From: Marsupella aquatica
Lineage: Eukaryota > Marchantiophyta
Assembly (NCBI GenBank): GCA_973895155.1
Contig: OZ316896.1
Location: forward strand, 3,410,001-3,474,000
Direction of reading: 5' to 3'
DNA length: 64,000 nucleotides
The notes beneath the pieces are model-generated. The model saw only the letters and a list, made by a program, of their open reading frames with translations. It ran no database searches and was not told the DNA's origin. Shown here one piece after another: positions 1-8,591 of this stretch. The position numbers were made by a program, and so were the translations under genes. The first letter of the stretch is position 1. The number at the start of each line of letters is the position of its first letter.

Positions 1-731
1 TTCAATTTTCATAAACCACAAAACCCAGTATGTCAGTTAGAAACATCAAAATCCAGTATTTCAGCTAGCAATTACAAGTTTCAAACTTCTGAAATAATAT
101 TTAGGGTATTTCAGACAAAAATTACAAGCCGTCTTAAACATACTGTACAATGGTCACATTAATGGTCTATTTCGACTAGGGCTTAAAAGTAGCTCTCATT
201 GAGAGAGACTCTTCAATAGCATGTAGATTTAAATTTTTCTAAACTTTAGGCTCTCACTACCATTTCACAACCTTGCTGACGATCGTGTTGACTTGATGGT
301 TCAAAACGTAGTTCTAATCATAACGTAGAATCATGGTGGATTAGCAAAAATGGATTGCAAGAACTTTATGTTGTGAGAAATCTCTGGAAATGATCCGTTT
401 GAATTGGCTGAAATGGACGGCAGAGAGGTAGCATGGAGCGATGCTCCGGGCATGGATACGAGGAGGGCACTGTTCATTTGGGCGCGAGAGCATAGCAATC
501 GGACAGACGTAGAAGCACCTTTATACTGACTGGGCAGCTGTGGTTTAGGTGTTGGACTGGCAAATGTCGAGGATGGGTTCTCAGGTGCTACTTAGCCAAT
601 TTCAGGATGCCTTCTCCCTCCACATCCTACAACTTCACAGCTCCAAAAAGTGAAAAGGCAACTGTCCTATGTATACACAATAAACATGTGGGAAGAGATG
701 TGAACAACGCTTCCACTTGAAGCAAAGAGAA
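1..731. other. Unassigned region downstream of the MAM33-like gene
   Basis: AT-rich sequence after the stop codon of the minus-strand gene at 732-3534. It probably contains that gene's 3' UTR and terminator. I see no coding region, RNA gene or recognisable repeat in it. Confidence 0.4.
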
Positions 732-3534
732 TCAGTCATCACTGGGACTGCTGGGAGAGGAATCCGCTTCTAGGAATCTGGTCATTTTTTTGAAAGCGGC
801 TGCTGACTTTAATAGCCTTTTTCTCTCCAAGTGCTTCTCAATGTAACCAGCAAGATCAGCATTCAGCCCTCTGTCGTAGAGAAATATTTGGAAGTTATTC
901 ACCAACTCGTCCTTGCCATTCCTGCATCAAGAGGCGAGGACCACTAAAGATTCAAGTCCCAAAACTCATCCCTAAGTTCCCAGGCAAAATATGTCAATTT
1001 GAATGTACCCGCTTCAGACAGACTTTAGATAACATCAATGGCAGCAAGAAACCATTAATGGACGATGCCTACCAAGACATCCTTAGATAAAATCATATTC
1101 ACCTCTGCATAGGAAAACTTTAGTTTGGGACTGTGAGGTAGATACCTGTGAGAATTATCAATCTAAACCCTCAAAATCTGATGAAATTCAGACAACAGTG
1201 GAGGCTCATACAAAGAAATTCAACCAAATATCAAGTGTACTTCATAAGGATTGACCCCTCAGAAGCACGGATAGTATTTAATCATTGCCTCCACGATGTG
1301 TAACAAAGAGACGAGGTGACTTCATTTTATGTATTCCTCGTTTCATTTCAGTACTGCTGAATACCAAAAGATAAGACGAACACCTATACCTACCGGTAGG
1401 ATCTAAAATGGATCAACCAACTAAAGACTCATACAAAGAAATTCAACCAATATTGAGTATGCTTCATCAGGTTTGAACCCTCAGAAGCGCGGATAGGATG
1501 TAATCATCGTCCTCAGTCTCTCGAACCATCCTACATACGAGAATCAGCCAAGAGAGGACAACATAGCTAACAGACATCTCCGCGTCCGAGTAGCAAAGTA
1601 TTCATCTCTCCTAAGCACACGTCCCTACCGTTCACTACCATCCTTCGCGTCAATGTCTTACTGTGTCATCCCATGCATTGTTGATATTCACTAAAGCGCT
1701 GCTGGTTTGGTTTTTTGTTCAATCCGTCTGTTAACGCGCGCTTTTCAAAATGTGTACAACAGTGACCCTAAGCCTATCTCAGTTAATACATTGTCTGAAT
1801 AGCGGTGTCAACTTGTTTTTTTTTATCGAAACGTCTTCAACTGTTGACTCCCCTATTAAAATATAAGCCATTAGCTATAATTCATTGAGCCATCGTAAAC
1901 CGTTCTGTAAATGACTCAGAAACTAACGAATGGTAGACTGAGAAAACGATTACTAATTACCACGGAATGAGACATCAATAGGATTGGGTGACAACTCATA
2001 CGAAGAAATTCAACCAATGTGATGATATCTTCATCAGGTTTGACCCATCAGAAGCGTGGATACAATTTAATCATTGCCTTCACAGTCTAGCCTCCAGACA
2101 TGAAAATAAGATGCAGGTTGGTACAAGGTGAGGGAATGCTCTGGTCAAATTTAACCCACAAACAGGCATTTATAGAGTGAACTTCAATCATCCTATGGCC
2201 ATACATTTGGTACCAAACTCACAGAACAATAACAAAGTCTTGTACACCTACTTCAAAATGTATGTGGAAGAGGCTTACGAGAAGTATGGGCGGTATATTG
2301 TCTGTTCCTTGTCTTCATATTGTAGATCAACTTGGTGAATGGCAAAACCATCCCAGTAACACTCGCATCTGATTTCGAGAGTGGGAGATACGCCACCTTT
2401 CGTGATCAAAATCGTCAGCTGCAACATCTTCGTTCGACTCTCCGGGTCTTCACCGACTTCCGGCTTGCGCTGATAATTTTTTCTCACTAGTTGCAGAACA
2501 CAAGACATAGTGATGTCTTCCAACCCATAAATTCTGGTCAACGTCATCTCCATCTCTCCAGGTTCGTCCTTCACAATTGTAAACGGTTTGGGTGGTTTCC
2601 TCTGTGTGATGTTCTGCAAAACACTTCGACACGACATCTATGTCAAACATTTTATCCTACGATAAGGTTTCCAGACACTCTGGAAATAGCTCTAGACATG
2701 ACAGAAAGCGGGTGACAATCTGCATGAGGTACAGCGGAAGCAGATGTGCCCAATGGGAAGCACATAACCAAAAAAAACCATATTGTCTCACAAGGCTTGC
2801 TCAAAGGGAAAGAAAAAAAGGTCTAGGATTGGCAGAATCAGGGAGGATTAATCACAACTAACCAAGATGTCAAGATCCTTCTGGCAACAATAGGCATGAA
2901 CAAGCTTACGCTGCCTAAGTGCAAAGCAAGTATCACTTTGTAATATGTGCACTTTAAAATTAGGTTCTAGAAGAATGTCATCCACTGGACCTCAGTATAG
3001 TGCACACTTGGACAAACCAAGGAATAATCCCAAAAGAAACGATGTCTGGACACATAATGATCTTCAGCATCAGAAAAATCCAGCAATAGAACAATGCAGA
3101 AGAAAATTTGCCTACATCAACTTACAGATACAAGGCAGAACTTGGCAGGGAATACCGTAACTCACCAGCAATCGCTTCGTACAGTCTTTGACCTCGCAAC
3201 GAAACACGTGCAGGAGACCCTCATCTCCTTTGTGCAAGCCAATATCTACACCTTTTACTGCACAAGAGGCAAAATGTGACTTCTGGACACGCGACGGATA
3301 CAGAAAACAATCCCTGGTTGCTGTTGTTGCTACTGCTGTGGGTCCATTCCACGCAAGTTTTGAAGTCTTTGAGCGCTATCTCCTCAATTGTTGTGGCAGC
3401 ACGACCTTGTCACCCAATGGCTGAGTTATCACTGGCGACCACTCTTGAGAACCACTGGCTATTCCATGATTCCCCTGCCCAAAAGCCCGGCTGGAATTTC
3501 CACCACAACAACAAAGCCGAACTCCGATCCTCAT
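732..3534 (-). CDS. MAM33/p32-like mitochondrial acidic protein, four exons
   Basis: Predicted join on the minus strand: 3534-3414, 3257-3166, 2613-2279, 921-732. All introns are GT-AG and all phases agree, giving 245 codons plus TGA. The family (Mam33, PF02330) comprises acidic trimeric mitochondrial-matrix proteins implicated in translation and ribosome assembly. What I see: an N-terminus with few acidic residues that could be a transit peptide; a third exon with the family pattern PFTIVKDEPGEMEMTLTR, then a strand ending SPTLEIRCECYWDGFAI; and a last exon with the C-terminal helix pattern DELVNNFQIFLYDRG followed by a basic helix and a serine-rich tail. The length is normal for the family. 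Exons 2-4 are well supported. Exon 1 is the weakest; I chose it because its start and its one-base leftover phase fit exon 2. The last intron (2278-922) is long and holds a repeat family. No disabling change was seen, so this is probably a working host gene. Confidence 0.82.
1207..2080. repeat. Three dispersed ~90-bp copies inside the last MAM33-like intron
   Basis: Related units begin near 1207, 1428 and 1994. Each starts CATACAAAGAAATTCAACCA or a close variant, then has a TTCAT(C/A)AGG-type stretch, CTCAGAAGC, and ATTTAATCATTGCCT or a variant. All are in the same orientation and diverged. They lie in the intron 2278-922 and look like an old low-copy intronic repeat rather than coding sequence. 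Confidence 0.6.
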
Positions 3535-3973
3535 AGGGAGAACAGGGAGAACAAGGAGAACAGGGAGGCAACTCACAATGGAGCTAGGTAGCTTGTGATC
3601 GAGCAGCTCGCGATTGTAGCAACAACAGATTGAGCACATCGCGATTGTAGCAACAACAATTTGAGCAGTAGGCGATTGAACTCTAGGCAAATGAGCTCCA
3701 GGCGATTGGGTGCGTGATTGAGCAGGCAATTGTAACAACAGGCAGCAAGCGACTGAACTAAGCAGCATAAGGCAATGGACCTAGGTAGCTCACGAATTGA
3801 GCTGAGCAGCAATGTCACCCAACACCTTTCTCTTCTAGCAATGGAGCTCAAGAGTGAAAGCAATGTCACCCAGACCCTAAACTCTTCACAACAATGGAGC
3901 TCAACAACGCAACAATGCAAAGCAACAATGGCGGGGGGAAAAATAGAATTGAGCAGCACACATTGGGGCTGGG
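3535..3973. promoter_or_regulatory. 5' flank of the MAM33-like gene with degenerate short repeats
   Basis: This stretch between the MAM33-like start codon and the Gypsy target duplication should hold the gene's 5' UTR and core promoter. It contains degenerate repeats of the type GCGATTGTAGCAACAACA followed by TTGAGCA (3611-3720), with looser copies to about 3850. I cannot place a TATA box with confidence. The Gypsy insertion begins about 445 bp upstream of the start codon. Confidence 0.35.
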
Positions 3974-3978
3974 CAATG
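3974..3978. repeat. Gypsy target-site duplication, left (CAATG)
   Basis: CAATG lies directly before the left LTR (TGTGGTG...) and is repeated exactly at 19464-19468 directly after the right LTR (...CATCACA). A 5-bp duplication is the integrase signature and shows that the element's outer ends are intact. Confidence 0.95.
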
Positions 3979-4171
3979 TGTGGTGCGTCCCATGGCTCCC
4001 TAAACCCAAGAAACCCCCCAGCTCAAGCCGATTCCCGCAGGTTTCGTGCTTGGCGAGGCCGTTTCCGCGGCTTAGCGGCATGGGACGCTGCTAACCTTCT
4101 ACTACTACTATTAACATTTTACACACATATACTGGACAGATCCTTCATCGGGTCATGAGATACGTAGCCGG

Positions 4172-4182
4172 CCTAATATAGG
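4172..4182 (-). promoter_or_regulatory. Candidate LTR TATA box
   Basis: The minus strand reads CCTATATTAGG here, about 190 bp from the LTR 3' end. The equivalent site in the 5' LTR is 15022-15032. If this is the TATA box, transcription would start near 4140 (15000 in the 5' LTR), the R-U5 part would be short, and the long LTR ORF would lie entirely in U3. Inference from position and sequence only. Confidence 0.3.
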
Positions 4183-4889
4183 CCTTCCCCTGTCTTCCCC
4201 TCCGTCTTGTTAGATATGTTTGGATTCCGCCGCCGGAATGATCCCCAATAGGCTTGGTTAAGCCGCTAAGACCTCTCTCAGCTCGACACATCCAACTCTC
4301 ACTCCCCTGCTTACTTTCCTTCCTTCTGTTGATGTGGGCACTCTTCACACAAGTTAATGCGACACACAAATAGCAAAATGACTCATTCTGACTGAGTCAT
4401 ACCATGCACTTGCCATACAAACAGTACATCTCATACACAAGTTCTGCGAACTAAGCCGTGAGGCCAACTCTATTCAGCTCTTAGGCATGAGGAAACATGA
4501 ATATACACAAGGGTCACTGTATGACTAACCGAGAGCTTCTCGTACTACTTGATCCCAGCCCGGCTGGTGCAAACTAAAAACTTGCTAAAGAAGAGGCCCT
4601 GAGCTCCCCGCTGCCCAGGTACTTATCCTGGTAGTGGATCCGCCATTCTTTGCATCGTAAGCCTAATCTACTTAACAGTAATCTACTTGCCCGAATCTAC
4701 CTATGTACAGCAAGGCAGGAGCACAAGTGTTGCTCCTACCAGTGGGACCGCAATCCCACTAAGCTAAGTGTCAGGGCCGCTCCTGGTTCTGATCCTAATC
4801 CTAAACGTGGAGATCCGCGCCCGCCCTGCCCACTCACGCCTCCTCCCTCCACGTCCGCCCTCCCTAAAAGGAACGGCGCCCTTGCACCG

Positions 4890-5456
4890 TCACGACACCG
4901 GTGGTGGATCCTTAATGGATGCCCCCAACGCTTCCTCCTCAGCCACTGCCGTAGGTTCATTCTCTGACAGATTACCTGCCCTTGACTGAGTCAACTCTCC
5001 ATCGGCCTGACTGGGTCCACCTTCGGCTTCAGCCTCGACACCGGCCTCGGCAATACCCACGGCTTTGGCCTCAGCCACTCCCTCGGCTTCGGCCTCCCCT
5101 TCCCCTAGGGTAGTTGGATCCCTAGCCGTGACCCTGTCTGGGGTCGGTGCTGGGTCTACCTCCTTGATCACCACGGCCTGTGAAGTCGTATTACTCCTTG
5201 ACCCTGAAGGTTTCCGCTTCTTCTTCGTTGGTGGCTCGGCAGCTGGTCCCTTCCCCTTCCCACTTACTTCCGGCACTGGTGCAGGTGGCGCGGCTTGTCC
5301 TTCGGCAATTACCACCCCTGGTAACTGGTTTGTCCCAACGGGAGATGGACCTGCTGCAGCTAAGCATTTAAATACTGCGGCTTGTTTCTTCAGCCGCTCT
5401 ATTTGGTTGTCGGCCCGCCGCTGTAGGTTCTCCATCTTCCTCGTGATTTCCTCCAA
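4890..5456 (-). CDS. C-terminal frame of the LTR coiled-coil protein (3' LTR copy)
   Basis: A 188-codon frame that overlaps the 3' end of the 1029-codon ORF in a different frame. It begins with heptad-like sequence (MEEITRKMENLQRRADNQIE) that continues the coiled coil of the long ORF much better than the long ORF's own low-complexity last residues do. It then has a proline-rich section, a basic KKKRK cluster resembling a nuclear localisation signal, and an acidic Glu/Ala-rich tail. It is most likely the C-terminus of the same protein, reached by a frameshift or present as a fossil of an old indel near 5470. The 5' LTR has the same arrangement. Confidence 0.6.
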   Translation of the reverse strand: MEEITRKMENLQRRADNQIERLKKQAAVFKCLAAAGPSPVGTNQLPGVVIAEGQAAPPAPVPEVSGKGKGPAAEPPTKKKRKPSGSRSNTTSQAVVIKEVDPAPTPDRVTARDPTTLGEGEAEAEGVAEAKAVGIAEAGVEAEAEGGPSQADGELTQSRAGNLSENEPTAVAEEEALGASIKDPPPVS

Positions 5457-8400
5457 CTCCTCTTGGGTTCATCCAGGTCCTTACGTGCCCCCTCCAGCTC
5501 GTTTTTGGCCTCCTCCTGCTCCCTGTGGGCTTCCTCCAATTCCTTCTTCAAGGTAGCCCTCTCCTCCTGGGTTGCTCTTAGCTCCTTGTCGAGCTCTGCA
5601 ATGATGACAGACTCCATCTGGTTCATCTTGGCGTAAGTCTGTTCGAGCATCTCGTCCTTCTCCCTTAGGTCGGCCTTGAAGCTGGCCGTCAGGGACGCAA
5701 GCTCCTGCTGCAGCGCCATAATCCCTTGATAGGATTTCCCTAACTCGACCTCCTTCTGCTCAAGGGCTCCGCGGATTTTCTTGAGCTCCCCTTTCAACGC
5801 CCATTCCTTTCTTTGGGTCTCCGCCATGGCCCGGCTGTTGGCTGTTATGTGGGCCTCCTCTGTATTCTTCAGCTCTCGCTTCCACTTCTCCCTCTCTTTG
5901 ATCGTGTCGGCCAACTCTCCCTGCGTCTGAGTCAGTTTATCCTTGATATTCTGATTATCAGCCTGCGCGGTGTCCAACTGCCCCTGCATGATGTTCAGCT
6001 CATGCCGTTTAATCCGTAGTTCATCTTGGGCTTTCTTGGCCGCCCTTAGATCTTCAATCTCGGCTTCCATCCTCCTAAGCCGCCGAATGACCTCGTCCTT
6101 CTTGCTTCTCTCTAAAGCCACCGCTTCTTCTAATTGGTGCTTCTCCAACTGCTCCCTATGGAAAAAGGGTCCTACCTCCAACTCCTCTCCAAAGATGCCG
6201 AGCACAAGTTCCCCACACATCTCACCATACTCCATGGCTCTATTCTTAGCGTAGGTGGAGTAAGTAGAAGTGATCGGCATCGCCCATCGTGGCCTCTGCT
6301 CCCAAGCCGTCCTGCGGATCTCTTCAATCGTGGCTAGAGGTTTGCTTCCTTTTTTGGCTAGCCGCCTGATGTCCTCCGGCCAATCTCCTCCTGGTAAATC
6401 CTTTTCCTTAGCCAGGGCGGCCTCCTCCTCCTGCTTGATTCGCTCCTGAAATTCCTGCACCGTCTGTTTTATGCCGTCGAAGCTCGGGGGAGCAACATCT
6501 GGTGGGGGAGACTCAGGGCTACTCTGCTGGTTGGGGTCCCCTCGCACTACCCTTGGAAGTGTGGGGACAAACCGGCCACAGGTCCTTACTCCTGGAACGT
6601 GATGGTCCGACCCATAGCCGGAATTATCATGGCTGCAGTCCTCCACTGCCTCCTCTACCTCTTGGACGTCCGGCTTCTCCCTCTCCTCTTCGTCGGTAGG
6701 AGCTTCAGGCAATTCTGCCTCAGATTCGGAGCTTGAGGTTCCCACGTACATTCGAACACCTGGCTTGGATTCCGGCCTGATTCTCGCCTTGTCTCCAGCA
6801 AAGGGGTTTTCTCTTGTGAGCCGGTGTAGGCCTACCTCTGTAGTAGTGTCCTGCATTGTTGCCGTTGCCGTTGTTGTTGCCGATGCCGATTTCTTTTCTT
6901 TCTCCAGTAGTTTCAGCAGACTCTGCATGCCTGGTTGCTGCATCGGCAAGTCTTCCTTCCTGGGCCTAAACACCTGCTCGATCGTAGGACTAACAGGTGG
7001 TTGAGGCTTCTCAGCCAACGGCCTCGGCGTTGGAGCTTCCTCGGGTGCCCTTACCTGCAGGGGAAGTACCGGGGCAAAAGTCTGACCTCTGGCATACCGG
7101 CACAACAGCGGCATGTGATAGCCAAGCCGCGACACGCTCCCCATGCTGATTACCTGCTGCTCCTCCTTTAAGATCTTCTTTAATTGGTTGAGGAGGTACC
7201 CGTTGTAGTCCCGGCTTGGGTCTAGCCTTTCTGCCAGATAGACTTGTGCCTTGCCGATCTCTGCCCTCGGCAAGTTACAATGCATGGTCACCCGCAAGAA
7301 GTCGATCATCTCTCCTATGTGCGGGTTGGTGCAGGTGTTCCGGAAGAAGCCATTCTTCGTTGATGGCCCGGGGAATGACCGGAACTCCTTGTCAGGCAAG
7401 GTCTTCCTGGTATCAACTTTGGTCTTATTGCCTATCGGCAAGCCAAACACCTCGGCAATTACCTTGGGAGTAAGATAGAAATCCTTCCCATATATCCTCG
7501 TGCAATTGGTCTCGGGTTCCCATGACCCCACGAATTCTAATAGGTCTGACTCCGGTACCTCCGGCTTCAGCCATGGTAATCTTACAAAGGCCTCCAAGCC
7601 GGATCCGGCCATGAAGCCTTGGTACTTCTTGGTCTGCATGGCCGTAAAGCATGCATCCTCCTCCCGTGCAAAATGTAGTTGCACCTCCACCGGTAGGGTT
7701 GCCGCCCAGCCCTTCCAGGTGTCATCCCTGGTTGGAATGGCCTTGATGGGATCGACCTCCTCCTCTTCGGCTTCTCCCTGCCTCCTGCTCTGCTGCTCGG
7801 CTGGCCTCTTTGGTGCCGCCGACCTCGTTCTTTTTGCCGGGGTGGCTTCATCGTTGACGGCCCCCTTCCTCTTCATCTCTGCTGCCGTGGAGGTTTCTCC
7901 TAGCACCGTTGCCTGGGTCCACCTTTCCGTGCTACCCTTTAATTCCCAGTGTATGTCGTTGCAGTTCTTGATGGCCTCTCGGATGCCGACGACGCTGTCT
8001 TTGCAAAACAGAAGATCGTCGAGTTGATTGGAAGTAGGCGTCCACAGGAACTCGTCCTTGATGAGTTCGCCTCCTAAGAAAGCCGTCTTCTGCAGCTCCC
8101 ACAATCGAGCGAGCTCCTGCCGTTCTCGAGCTGCCCTTTCTGACTCCTCGTCCTCGTAAGTCTTGATGTACTCAGTTGCCCGTTCGAACAGGCATCCCCA
8201 GAAATGTGCCACTTGATTGACGTTGCTCATACCCTCCTTAGGTCGATCGTCGGTATCTATTCTCTCCCCGAGTGCTTGCCTAAGCAACTGACAGTAGTTG
8301 GCCTCCCGTAGTCGTCTGCCTAGTTCGTGCTCGCAAATGAGCCACCATCTCCTGCAAGCGCTCCTTACCCATCTCCTCTGCCGGTCCTTCTTCCCGTTGA

Positions 8401-8488
8401 TCCTTCCTAGCCGCCGACGCTTAACGCGCCCTAACCCTAATCGGGTTTTCACCCTCAGCCTTACCTCCGGCCTCTGCCCGGGTTCCAT
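5399..8488 (-). CDS. LTR-encoded coiled-coil protein (3' LTR copy, open)
   Basis: A 1029-codon ORF lying wholly inside the 3' LTR, sense to gag-pol, beginning 104 nt after the pol stop. Residues about 1-200 are basic then mixed. About 245-480 contain a globular region with IYGKDFYLTPKVIAEVFGLP, which resembles the plant-mobile or putative plant transposon protein domain (PF20167-like) found in extra ORFs of some plant Gypsy elements. Then comes a long proline/acidic linker. From about 790 to the end lies a strongly heptad-like coiled coil rich in Glu, Lys and Leu. There is no signal peptide or transmembrane segment, so it is not an obvious envelope protein. Function is unknown; the position (third ORF after pol) is where some plant Gypsy elements carry an env-like or extra ORF, but here it lies in U3. 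The coiled coil runs into another frame near 5470. Confidence 0.78.
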   Translation of the reverse strand: MEPGQRPEVRLRVKTRLGLGRVKRRRLGRINGKKDRQRRWVRSACRRWWLICEHELGRRLREANYCQLLRQALGERIDTDDRPKEGMSNVNQVAHFWGCLFERATEYIKTYEDEESERAARERQELARLWELQKTAFLGGELIKDEFLWTPTSNQLDDLLFCKDSVVGIREAIKNCNDIHWELKGSTERWTQATVLGETSTAAEMKRKGAVNDEATPAKRTRSAAPKRPAEQQSRRQGEAEEEEVDPIKAIPTRDDTWKGWAATLPVEVQLHFAREEDACFTAMQTKKYQGFMAGSGLEAFVRLPWLKPEVPESDLLEFVGSWEPETNCTRIYGKDFYLTPKVIAEVFGLPIGNKTKVDTRKTLPDKEFRSFPGPSTKNGFFRNTCTNPHIGEMIDFLRVTMHCNLPRAEIGKAQVYLAERLDPSRDYNGYLLNQLKKILKEEQQVISMGSVSRLGYHMPLLCRYARGQTFAPVLPLQVRAPEEAPTPRPLAEKPQPPVSPTIEQVFRPRKEDLPMQQPGMQSLLKLLEKEKKSASATTTATATMQDTTTEVGLHRLTRENPFAGDKARIRPESKPGVRMYVGTSSSESEAELPEAPTDEEEREKPDVQEVEEAVEDCSHDNSGYGSDHHVPGVRTCGRFVPTLPRVVRGDPNQQSSPESPPPDVAPPSFDGIKQTVQEFQERIKQEEEAALAKEKDLPGGDWPEDIRRLAKKGSKPLATIEEIRRTAWEQRPRWAMPITSTYSTYAKNRAMEYGEMCGELVLGIFGEELEVGPFFHREQLEKHQLEEAVALERSKKDEVIRRLRRMEAEIEDLRAAKKAQDELRIKRHELNIMQGQLDTAQADNQNIKDKLTQTQGELADTIKEREKWKRELKNTEEAHITANSRAMAETQRKEWALKGELKKIRGALEQKEVELGKSYQGIMALQQELASLTASFKADLREKDEMLEQTYAKMNQMESVIIAELDKELRATQEERATLKKELEEAHREQEEAKNELEGARKDLDEPKRSWRKSRGRWRTYSGGPTTK

Positions 8489-8591
8489 GGTTGCCCCTAA
8501 TTGTTTATATTTTCCTTGTTTTGTCCCTATACTAAGGTGTTCCTAGGGTGCCTTCCTGCTTTACCCACTTAACCGGCCGAGTGATTCCTGT

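Noticed and set aside
5065-5556. Plus-strand frame opposite the LTR coiled-coil ORF (and its twin at 15883-16416)
   Set aside because: Antisense shadow of the Ala/Glu/Pro-rich coding region; composition explains it and both LTRs share it.
5399-8488. Envelope gene in the Gypsy LTR
   Set aside because: No signal peptide, transmembrane segment or glycoprotein features; coiled coil and NLS-like cluster suggest an intracellular protein.
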